A DNA stretch of 6,979 nucleotides, from assembly GCA_050246915.1 (NCBI GenBank), contig JBFWVD010000154.1:1-6979 (forward strand), written 5' to 3'. Below the pieces are notes generated by a model that worked only from the letters and a program-made list of their open reading frames with translations, was not told where the DNA came from and made no database searches. The position numbers were made by a program, and so were the translations under genes. Positions 1-4,521 of this stretch are shown piece after piece; positions within the stretch are counted from its first letter, which is position 1; the number at the start of each line of letters is the position of its first letter. Source of the stretch: JBFWVD01 sp050246915. GTDB lineage: Bacteria; Actinomycetota; Acidimicrobiia; Acidimicrobiales; Ilumatobacteraceae.

Positions 1-214
1 CCCGTCGGTGGTGCCGATCATCGGCGCTCGCACGCTGGCCCAAGCCGAGGACAACCTGGCAGCGCTCGATCTGGAATAGAGCCCGGATCTGACCCCACGC
101 CTCGACGCGCTGGCACCCCTCAGGCCGGGGTTCCCCTACGACATGCTCGGCCGCAAGGAGTTCCTCTTCGGCTCCTCAGCGCAGATCATGCCGCCCGACG
201 TGCTGCGGCGATGA
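1..214 (+). pseudogene. Aldo/keto reductase, C-terminal end, interrupted by in-frame TAG
   Basis: The frame starting at base 2 reads PSVVPIIGARTLAQAEDNL and then AALDLE before a TAG at 77-79. The PIIGART and EDNLAALDLEL pattern is the typical C-terminal segment of NADPH-dependent aldo/keto reductases (TIM-barrel oxidoreductases), where IGAR-type residues lie near the cofactor phosphate site. The same frame continues without another stop to TGA at 212-214. It reads SPDLTPRLDALAPL, then a GFPYDML motif and a hydrophobic tail, which is what normally follows in this family (LSP...LDALAP...GFP.D.L). The TAG sits exactly where Leu (TTG or CTG) is expected after LDLE. I infer a recent nonsense mutation, a sequencing error or, less likely, readthrough. 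The 5' part lies outside the window, so other damage cannot be judged. If the protein really ends at 79, it lacks about 44 C-terminal residues. Confidence 0.62.
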
Positions 215-225
215 GCCGCGACACA

Positions 226-249
226 GTTGTCAATTCGGATTGACGCAAC
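226..249 (+). terminator. Stem-loop behind the aldo/keto reductase
   Basis: GTTG-TCAAT (226-234) can pair with ATTGA (239-243) and CAAC (246-249) around a TCGG loop, with a 2-base bulge at 244-245. It begins 12 bases after the terminal TGA at 214, so it could end the reductase transcript. There is no T tract after it, so this is a weak call. Confidence 0.3.
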
Positions 250-286
250 CGTTGGTCGGGATGATGCGACGTCGGCCGAACAGATC

Positions 287-314
287 GATGGCCACGCTGC
301 GAAGCGTGGCCATC
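287..314 (-). terminator. Perfect 12-bp hairpin downstream of infA
   Basis: GATGGCCACGCT (287-298) and AGCGTGGCCATC (303-314) form a perfect 12-bp stem around a 4-base loop (GCGA on the plus strand). It starts 7 bases past the infA stop codon on the minus strand. No long T run follows on either strand, so it may act as a U-poor or bidirectional terminator between infA and the plus-strand reductase, or as a 3'-end stabiliser. Confidence 0.55.
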
Positions 315-321
315 GTGTTGA

Positions 322-546
322 TCACTTGTAGCGGTAGGTGATGCGTCCGCGGGTGAGGTCGTAGGCCGAAAGCTCGACTTGAACTCGGTCCCCCGGAAGG
401 ATTCGGATCCGGTTCTTGCGCATCTTGCCGCTCAGATGACCGAGCACCTCATGGCCGTTGTCGAGGTTGATGCGGAAGTGTCCTCCGCGCAGTGCTTCCT
501 CGGTCCGGCCTTCCAGCAAGATCGCATCGTCTTTCGGTTTCGCCAC
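322..546 (-). CDS. infA: Translation initiation factor IF-1
   Basis: The product is a 74-residue protein of the usual IF-1 length. IF-1 is a single OB-fold (S1-like) domain that binds the 30S A site and helps IF-2 and IF-3 select the initiator tRNA. The diagnostic stretches are present: FRINLDNGHEVLGHLSGKM (about residues 24-42), RIRILPGDRV and the near-invariant C-terminus YDLTRGRITYRYK. The start is GTG (544-546 on the plus strand). It is preceded by a good Shine-Dalgarno (GAAGGGA, complement of 554-560) at normal spacing. The N-terminus (AKPKDDAILLEGRTEEAL) differs from the common AK-E-D-VIEVEG-V form. In many actinobacteria infA lies with rpmJ, rpsM and rpsK; here none of these is adjacent, which raises the possibility of a relocated or second copy. 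The family call is very secure. Confidence 0.96.
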   Translation of the reverse strand: MAKPKDDAILLEGRTEEALRGGHFRINLDNGHEVLGHLSGKMRKNRIRILPGDRVQVELSAYDLTRGRITYRYK

Positions 547-575
547 GTTCAGGTCCCTTCACAGTTCAACCCGCC

Positions 576-605
576 ACGATACGGCGGATTTGACCTGAAT
601 GTCAG
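576..605 (-). promoter_or_regulatory. Promoter of infA
   Basis: On the minus strand there is a -35-like CTGACA (complement of 600-605), an 18-base spacer and a -10-like TATCGT (complement of 576-581, matching TANNNT). Transcription would start near 569, giving a leader of about 23 bases that contains the infA Shine-Dalgarno. An inverted repeat CCGCC/GGCGG (571-575 and 583-587) brackets the -10 and could be an operator or chance. Confidence 0.5.
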
Positions 606-663
606 ATCTGCGCTGTGACGTTCGAGAGATCGGGTGGAGTCGTCCTATCGGCCATGCCGGTGC

Positions 664-694
664 TGTGCATGAGGCTGTGGACATCAGGTGCACA
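664..694. repeat. Imperfect palindrome in the infA/RNA divergent region
   Basis: TGTGCATGA (664-672) pairs with TCA (684-686) and TGCACA (689-694), leaving a two-base bulge (687-688). The arms enclose one of the DnaA-box-like sequences (676-684). It could be an operator for a dimeric regulator or a cruciform. The function is unknown. Confidence 0.3.
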
Positions 695-748
695 ACTGGC
701 CTGCGTTTGGGGACAACTCGGGAATTGAGTGGATAACCATGTGGATTC
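676..748 (+). promoter_or_regulatory. Row of DnaA-box-like 9-mers
   Basis: Five 9-mers in one orientation resemble DnaA boxes (TGTGGATAA or the actinobacterial TGTGGACAA): TGTGGACAT at 676 (8/9), GGTGCACAA at 687 (7/9), TGGGGACAA at 708 (8/9), AGTGGATAA at 728 (8/9) and TGTGGATTC at 740 (7/9). Their starts are spaced 11, 21, 20 and 12 bases, close to whole helical turns. An AT-rich patch (746-755) and the putative RNA promoter follow directly. No dnaA, dnaN or rpmH gene is visible, so this need not be oriC. A DnaA-responsive promoter or a DnaA-titration site fits better. The match counts were made by eye. Confidence 0.4.
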
Positions 749-759
749 AAAAATAGTGC

Positions 760-788
760 TTGACCAGGTGTTTTGTTGGCGCGAGAGT
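760..788 (+). promoter_or_regulatory. Putative promoter of the structured RNA
   Basis: TTGACC (760-765) is a good -35. It is followed by a 17-base spacer and GAGAGT (783-788), which keeps the key A and final T of the -10 hexamer. It lies in the most AT-rich stretch of the region, with TTCAAAAATA just upstream. The predicted start, around 795, coincides with the first paired element of the RNA. Confidence 0.42.
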
Positions 789-790
789 GT

Positions 791-1302
791 CCTCACCGAG
801 CGGGTGTGGCGGTGAAGGAGCGGGAAAGGACCTCGAGCAGATCGAACGGTGAGGGCAGGTCGGTGCAAACCGATCGCCAGTAGCCGGGAGGGAAGCTGAG
901 GGGTCGGCCTCTCGTGACGACACCGAGGCACGTTCGGAAGGACAGAGCAAACCACCAGTTGCCGTATCTCGGTACGGCAGCGACGGTGCGCAAAGGCGTG
1001 AACACACGGAAACGTGGAGACACGGCGATGGGCATCCGGGCCAGGTTCGTGTGCGGTTCGCCGCTCGCGGGCTACAGGTTCCGGTTCTGTCGGGGCAACC
1101 CGGCAGGCCGAAAACGGGCTTGCCCGCTGACCGTTCGGTCGAGACCGCAAGGTCTCGGGCCGAGAGGCCAACGGGCAAGGAATTGATCGAGCCGAAGGGT
1201 AACACCGGCTGTCTCGATCGCGGTGGACTCAGTCCGACCAGGAAGGCCCCGAGAGCAGGGCCGGGCTTGCCCGGACCGCCTCGGGGCCTTCAACTGTTTT
1301 GG
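791..1302 (+). ncRNA. Large structured non-coding RNA of unidentified class
   Basis: No protein gene is convincing here, but compact hairpins follow each other on the plus strand. Those seen by eye are: 8-bp CCTCACCG/CGGTGAGG (791-798/847-854); 7-bp stem with GCAA loop (858-875); GCCTC/GAGGC (907-911/924-928); 9-bp stem (958-966/973-981); twin CGTG/CACG hairpins (997-1008, and 1013-1024 with GAGA loop); GCGG-TTCG-CCGC (1053-1064); 8-bp stem with GCAA loop (1087-1106); an 8-bp helix (1119-1126/1172-1179) enclosing three adjacent hairpins at 1129-1140, 1141-1156 (GCAA loop) and 1158-1169 (GAGA loop), forming a four-way junction; and GATCGAG/CTCGATC (1185-1191/1213-1219). Five loops are GNRA only when read on the plus strand, which fixes the orientation. 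A promoter-like pair precedes it and a terminator-like hairpin ends it. Its exact ends are uncertain. It is not tmRNA or SRP RNA. It has a partial resemblance to RNase P RNA but lacks the conserved P4 strand. Confidence 0.6.
1243..1300 (+). terminator. Strong hairpin ending the structured RNA
   Basis: AAGGCCCCGAG (1243-1253) and CTCGGGGCCTT (1280-1290) form a perfect 11-bp stem. An inner CCGGG/CCCGG hairpin (1261-1265/1270-1274) sits inside it. CAACTGTTTT follows, with four T at 1297-1300. This is a plausible intrinsic terminator with a branched stem. Alternatively the helix may be the closing element of the RNA itself. It separates the non-coding region from the metallo-hydrolase gene. Confidence 0.5.
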
Positions 1303-1344
1303 CCCTGGTGGTTGCGTGACAGATCGAAGGACCATGATCGGTCC

Positions 1345-2139
1345 ATGGGCAGTCCCAACGATCTCGCGTTCCCGGTTGCCGAGCGATGGTTCGAGCGCTG
1401 TCGGATCGATGACAGCGTCACCTTGCTCATCGAGCCGTACGTCGACCCAATGGTGCGCTGCAACATCTGGCATGTACGTGGGCGCGAGCGCGATCTGATC
1501 ATCGACATGGGAATGGGCGTGGTGTCATTGCGCGCAGAGCTCGAGGACGTGTTGGAACGGCCCGTGCTGGCAGTGACGACGCACGGTCACTTCGATCACG
1601 TGGGTTCCTGGCACGAGTTCGATGAGCGCCTCGCCCATGGCGATGAGCCCGTTGGCCGAGCTGGATCGCTCATCGGAGACCGACCCCTCGTGACAGCCGA
1701 CTATCCGCGCGACTTCGTCGAGATGCTGGCAGCGGGGGGGTACCCGCTCGATGAGTACCTGGTGACGGCGATCCCCCATGCCGGCTTCGACGTGCACGAC
1801 TTCGCCATCGAGTACACAACGCCCACAACGCTCGTCGCCGACGGTGATGTGCTCGATCTCGGCGATCGCTCCTTCGAGGTGCTCCACGTGCCGGGGCACT
1901 CGCCGGGCAGCATCGGCCTGTGGGAGGCAGCGACCCGGACCTTCTTCAGCGGTGACGCGGTGTACGACGGTCCGCTTCTCGACGAGGTGGTGGGCGCCGA
2001 CATCGACGCCTACATCGCCACCATGCGGCGACTGCGATCGCTCCCCGTCGAGGTGGTGCACGGAGGGCACGAAGAGAGCTTCGGTCGAGATCGATTCGTG
2101 GCGATCATCGACGGTTACCTCGCGGCACGCGACGGATGA
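1345..2139 (+). CDS. Metallo-beta-lactamase-fold hydrolase
   Basis: A 264-residue protein of the metallo-beta-lactamase superfamily, probably a soluble binuclear-zinc hydrolase of the glyoxalase II-like type. The metal ligands are complete. The H-x-H-x-D-H motif is at 80-85 (THGHFDHVGS), followed by VPGH with H185 and SGD with D204. A C-terminal VHGGHEESFG gives H239 or H242. The N-terminus (NIWHVRGRERDLIIDMGMG, from residue 40) is the usual first strand pair and 'lID-G-G' turn of the fold. I chose ATG at 1345. The frame is open upstream into the structured RNA, but that extension has no family features. A GAAGGA at 1326-1331 lies rather far (13 bases) upstream, and CATGAT at 1333-1338 could be a -10 for a near-leaderless start. 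The substrate cannot be told. The next gene follows after 21 bases in the same direction, so the two are likely co-transcribed. Confidence 0.9.
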   Translation: MGSPNDLAFPVAERWFERCRIDDSVTLLIEPYVDPMVRCNIWHVRGRERDLIIDMGMGVVSLRAELEDVLERPVLAVTTHGHFDHVGSWHEFDERLAHGDEPVGRAGSLIGDRPLVTADYPRDFVEMLAAGGYPLDEYLVTAIPHAGFDVHDFAIEYTTPTTLVADGDVLDLGDRSFEVLHVPGHSPGSIGLWEAATRTFFSGDAVYDGPLLDEVVGADIDAYIATMRRLRSLPVEVVHGGHEESFGRDRFVAIIDGYLAARDG

Positions 2140-2160
2140 CGAACGTGATTCGATGGCGTG

Positions 2161-2928
2161 ATGGACGCTGCGGGGCACAGCACTGGCGGACACGGGGTTG
2201 TCGATCACTGGATCGATGAGCTCGACAGCGAGTTGCGCGCCGCTGGCGACCCGGCACGCGCGGTCAACGAGAAGGCGTATCTCAAGAGCGCGTCCGACTT
2301 CTACGGTGTGAGCGTTCCCGCCATGCGGGCCATGGCAAAGCGCTTCGCTCGCCTCCATCGCGACATCGCCCACGACGATCTGATCGCACTGATCGAGGGG
2401 CTGTGGACTGCGGAGCGCGCGGCACGGCCGGTGCACGAACGGCGACTCCTCGCCGTCTTGCTGGCCGAGCAGCATCTGTCCGTCCTCGACGCCGGGGACA
2501 TCTCGACGTTCGAGCAGATGATCCGGGAGTCCCAGACCTGGGCGCTGGTCGATGTGATCGCCGCGTCGGTGGTGGGAGCGCTCGTCGTTCGCCACGTCGA
2601 GCTGGGCACGGTGCTCGATCGATGGGCGAGCGATGACGACTTCTGGATCCGTCGATCGGCGCTGCTCGCGCTGCTCGGCCCACTCCGGGCCGGGGGTGGC
2701 GACTTCGAGCGGTTCGCCCGATATGCCGACGCCATGTTGGACGAGCGCGAGTTCTTCATCCGCAAGGCCATTGGATGGGTGCTGCGGGACACGGCGCGCA
2801 AGCGACCCCAGTTGGTGTTCGAGTGGATCGCTCCACGGGCGAAACGGGCATCGGGGGTGACCATGCGAGAGGTGATGAAGTACCTCGATGACGAACAACG
2901 GCGTGTGATTTCCGACAGGAGGACGTAA
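2161..2928 (+). CDS. DNA alkylation repair protein, AlkD-like HEAT-repeat glycosylase
   Basis: A 255-residue, all-helical protein of the DNA alkylation repair (AlkC/AlkD) family. These enzymes excise N3- and N7-alkylated purines, gripping the DNA backbone with HEAT-like repeats. The AlkD active-site landmarks are visible with near-correct spacing: W127-x3-D131 in TWALVDVIA (the Trp/Asp pair), DDDFWIRRSALL with R164/R165, and KAIGWVLRD with W206. The early KAYLKSASDFYGVSVPAMR segment (about 38-56) is the family's usual N-terminal repeat. GTG at 2158 and ATG at 2161 are adjacent possible starts; I prefer ATG. No strong Shine-Dalgarno is seen, which fits translational coupling to the metallo-hydrolase ending at 2139. 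Activity on bulky or simple lesions cannot be inferred. Confidence 0.88.
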   Translation: MDAAGHSTGGHGVVDHWIDELDSELRAAGDPARAVNEKAYLKSASDFYGVSVPAMRAMAKRFARLHRDIAHDDLIALIEGLWTAERAARPVHERRLLAVLLAEQHLSVLDAGDISTFEQMIRESQTWALVDVIAASVVGALVVRHVELGTVLDRWASDDDFWIRRSALLALLGPLRAGGGDFERFARYADAMLDEREFFIRKAIGWVLRDTARKRPQLVFEWIAPRAKRASGVTMREVMKYLDDEQRRVISDRRT

Positions 2929-2939
2929 CGCCGGGGGCC

Positions 2940-2968
2940 TTGTCGAGGTGCAATGCCAGGGTGAGACT
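2940..2968 (+). promoter_or_regulatory. Weak promoter candidate before the deaminase
   Basis: TTGTCG (2940-2945), a 17-base spacer and GAGACT (2963-2968) lie in the 69-base gap between the repair gene and the deaminase. The hexamers match only partly, so the deaminase might equally be read through from upstream. Confidence 0.25.
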
Positions 2969-2997
2969 GCCTGTATCCGACCTTGAGTGAGGAAGCG

Positions 2998-4020
2998 ATG
3001 CATCTGCACGAGGCACTGCGGGCGATGCCCAAGGTGAGCTTGCACGTCCATCTCGAAGGCTCGATCCAGGCTGCGACCGTGGTCGATCTGGCGGCCAAGC
3101 ACGACATCGCGCTGCCGCCCTTCAGCGCACCTGAGGATCTCTACGACTATCCGGACATCTACGAGTTCCTGAAGATGTACGACATTGCCGCACACGCGGT
3201 GCTCGATCGTGATGACTTCCGCCGGGTGACCTATGAGACCCTGCAACAAGCGCACGAGCACGGGGTCCGCTATCGGGAGATGTTCTGGAGCCCGAAGGTA
3301 CATCTCGACGCCGGCATCGCGTATGCAACCGCAGTTGACGGGATCATCGACGGGATGCGCGACGCCGAGCGTGACTTCGGCATCGGCTGTCGCCTCATCG
3401 CTGACATCAACCGAATGGAGTCGGCCGAGGACGGATATCGCATGATCGAGGTCGTGGTGGCCAACCCGCGCCCCGAACTGATCGGGATCGGCCTCGACTA
3501 CGCCGAAGCCGGCAATCCCCCCGAGAAGTTCACCAAGGCGTTCGAGTTGGCGGGTCGAAACGGTCTCCGCAAGACGGCGCACTGTTGCGAGGACGGACCG
3601 CCTCAGAACATCACCACCGCTCTCGATGTGCTCGGCGTGGAACGGATCGACCATGGATACCACGTCCTCGAAGATCCGGCCGTGGTGCAACGCTGCGTCG
3701 ACGACGAGATCGTCTTCACGTGCACACCGGTGTCGACCGCGTGGGTGTACTTCGGTGACGATCTGGCCAACCATCCGATCAAGGAGATGGCGGCCAAGGG
3801 CATCAAATTGATGCTCGACTGCGACGACCCGCCCATGTTCGGAACCGACCCGTCGAAGGACTACATCGTGGCCGCCGATCACATGGGGTTCACGATGCCC
3901 GACTTCAAGCGGTTCGTCCTGAACGGGATCGACGGTTGCTGGATCGACGACGCCACCAAGGTGGCGTGGCGACGAGAGTGGGGCGCAGAGATCGACGTGC
4001 TGGCCGCCCAGATCGACTGA
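2998..4020 (+). CDS. Adenosine/adenine deaminase family protein
   Basis: A 340-residue TIM-barrel deaminase of the metal-dependent hydrolase superfamily, expected to deaminate an adenine-type purine for salvage in the cytoplasm. Metal and catalytic residues are present: H16 and H18 in HVHLEGS, H195 and E198 in TAHCCEDGPP (the HAGE position), H219 in ERIDHGYHVLED, and D276-D277 in LDCDDPPMFGTD. GLDYAEAGNPPEKF (165-178) and GPP after the catalytic Glu resemble the adenine-deaminase branch more than classical adenosine deaminases, which have GIDLAGDE. Several otherwise steady positions differ: HAGE is HCCE, CPLSN is CTPVSTAW and N-S/T-DDP is DCDDP. The true substrate is therefore open. ATG at 2998 is chosen because GTGAGGAAG lies directly before it; a TTG at 2983 in frame has no such signal. 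Its stop codon directly abuts that of the convergent gene. Confidence 0.88.
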   Translation: MHLHEALRAMPKVSLHVHLEGSIQAATVVDLAAKHDIALPPFSAPEDLYDYPDIYEFLKMYDIAAHAVLDRDDFRRVTYETLQQAHEHGVRYREMFWSPKVHLDAGIAYATAVDGIIDGMRDAERDFGIGCRLIADINRMESAEDGYRMIEVVVANPRPELIGIGLDYAEAGNPPEKFTKAFELAGRNGLRKTAHCCEDGPPQNITTALDVLGVERIDHGYHVLEDPAVVQRCVDDEIVFTCTPVSTAWVYFGDDLANHPIKEMAAKGIKLMLDCDDPPMFGTDPSKDYIVAADHMGFTMPDFKRFVLNGIDGCWIDDATKVAWRREWGAEIDVLAAQID

Positions 4021-4467
4021 TCAGTTCGCCGCGCCGGCTCGACGATCGGCTTCGCGGGCCAGGGCCTTGGCAAAGCCCGACACCGTCTTGCCCAAGAACG
4101 CAGCCATCAAGGGAACCCGTGACGAGAACGATCCCGACCAATCGATGGTCGTGCCGTTGGCCTTCTCCGTCAGTACAACCGTTGCCTTGTAGTCCTTGAT
4201 GGGGAGGAACCCGGACAAGATGATGTAGCCGAAGCGATGCGGTGGTTCGTACTCGACGACCTCCTCGCGCGACAGCGGGCCGAACCTCGGTCCGAACACG
4301 CGGATCGCTCCGACACCGTGCGGTGCTGGGTCGCCGGTGCGTTCGTAGCTGCTGCGGCCGATCGTCGAGATCCAGTTCTTCCAGCGCTCGGCGTCGGCGA
4401 GCACCTCGAACACGACGCTCGGCGCGGCGATCGACGAGGCAGTCGTTCGGTAGGAGTGGTTCCCCAT
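4021..4467 (-). CDS. SRPBCC-fold protein (polyketide cyclase/START-like)
   Basis: A 148-residue single-domain protein of the SRPBCC (Bet v1-like, Polyketide_cyc2) superfamily. These small helix-grip proteins hold a hydrophobic ligand in a cavity. The N-terminal SIAAPSVVFEVLADAERWKNWI (residues about 12-33) is the classic opening: first strand, the 'AP-xxV' turn, then the helix ending in W-x-x-W. GVGAIRVFG, EEVVEYEPPHRFGY and a central sheet with TTIDWSGSF follow. The C-terminal long helix is rich in Ala and Arg. The start ATG (complement of 4465-4467) gives a normal family length; an upstream extension of the frame would run into the divergent gene and has no family features. A GAGACT 7 bases before the ATG may be the -10 of a leaderless transcript. 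The ligand and role are unknown. It is divergent from the amidohydrolase, which hints at shared control only. Confidence 0.87.
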   Translation of the reverse strand: MGNHSYRTTASSIAAPSVVFEVLADAERWKNWISTIGRSSYERTGDPAPHGVGAIRVFGPRFGPLSREEVVEYEPPHRFGYIILSGFLPIKDYKATVVLTEKANGTTIDWSGSFSSRVPLMAAFLGKTVSGFAKALAREADRRAGAAN

Positions 4468-4474
4468 GAGCGGC

Positions 4475-4480
4475 AGTCTC
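4475..4480 (-). promoter_or_regulatory. Possible -10 for leaderless SRPBCC transcript
   Basis: On the minus strand GAGACT is followed by 7 bases and then the ATG. This is the spacing expected when transcription starts at the first base of the start codon. The -35 region is poor, and no Shine-Dalgarno is evident. Confidence 0.3.
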
Positions 4481-4508
4481 GCCGACCCGACGATGGTTTC
4501 GAGGCGAG

Positions 4509-4514
4509 TACGTT
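4509..4514 (+). promoter_or_regulatory. Possible -10 for leaderless amidohydrolase transcript
   Basis: TACGTT matches TANNNT and ends 7 bases before the ATG at 4522. That is the geometry of a leaderless actinobacterial mRNA. No good -35 is visible. GAGGCGAG at 4501-4508 would be too far upstream to be a normal ribosome binding site. Confidence 0.4.
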
Positions 4515-4521
4515 GCCGACC

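Noticed and set aside
676..790. Chromosomal origin of replication
   Set aside because: DnaA-like boxes and AT-rich DNA are present, but no dnaA, dnaN, rpmH or gyr gene is near, and the boxes are imperfect.
602..1205. Overlapping minus-strand frames in the infA/metallo-hydrolase gap
   Set aside because: The products are Arg/Pro/Ser-rich with no recognisable fold and no ribosome binding site, and they run through the hairpins of the structured RNA.
1200..1235. Resemblance to a 23S rRNA segment (GGCTGTCTC ... GACTCAGT)
   Set aside because: Two short blocks match a 23S region, but the spacing differs, flanking rRNA sequence is absent, and the actinobacterial 23S version matches less well. Probably chance.
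1085..1280. RNase P-like words on the minus strand (GACAGAACC, GTCCGGGC)
   Set aside because: They are only about 200 bases apart with none of the intervening conserved regions, and the GNRA loops read on the plus strand.
1051..1344. N-terminal extension of the metallo-hydrolase
   Set aside because: The frame is open, but it lies in the structured RNA and its terminator, is Gly/Pro/Arg-rich, and the family domain begins shortly after 1345.
1525..3882. A 785-codon open frame on the minus strand across three genes
   Set aside because: It is antisense to the metallo-hydrolase, AlkD-like and deaminase genes. Its product is an irregular His/Arg/Val-rich sequence with no domain, and the plus-strand genes have complete active sites. 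Such shadows are common in GC-rich coding DNA.
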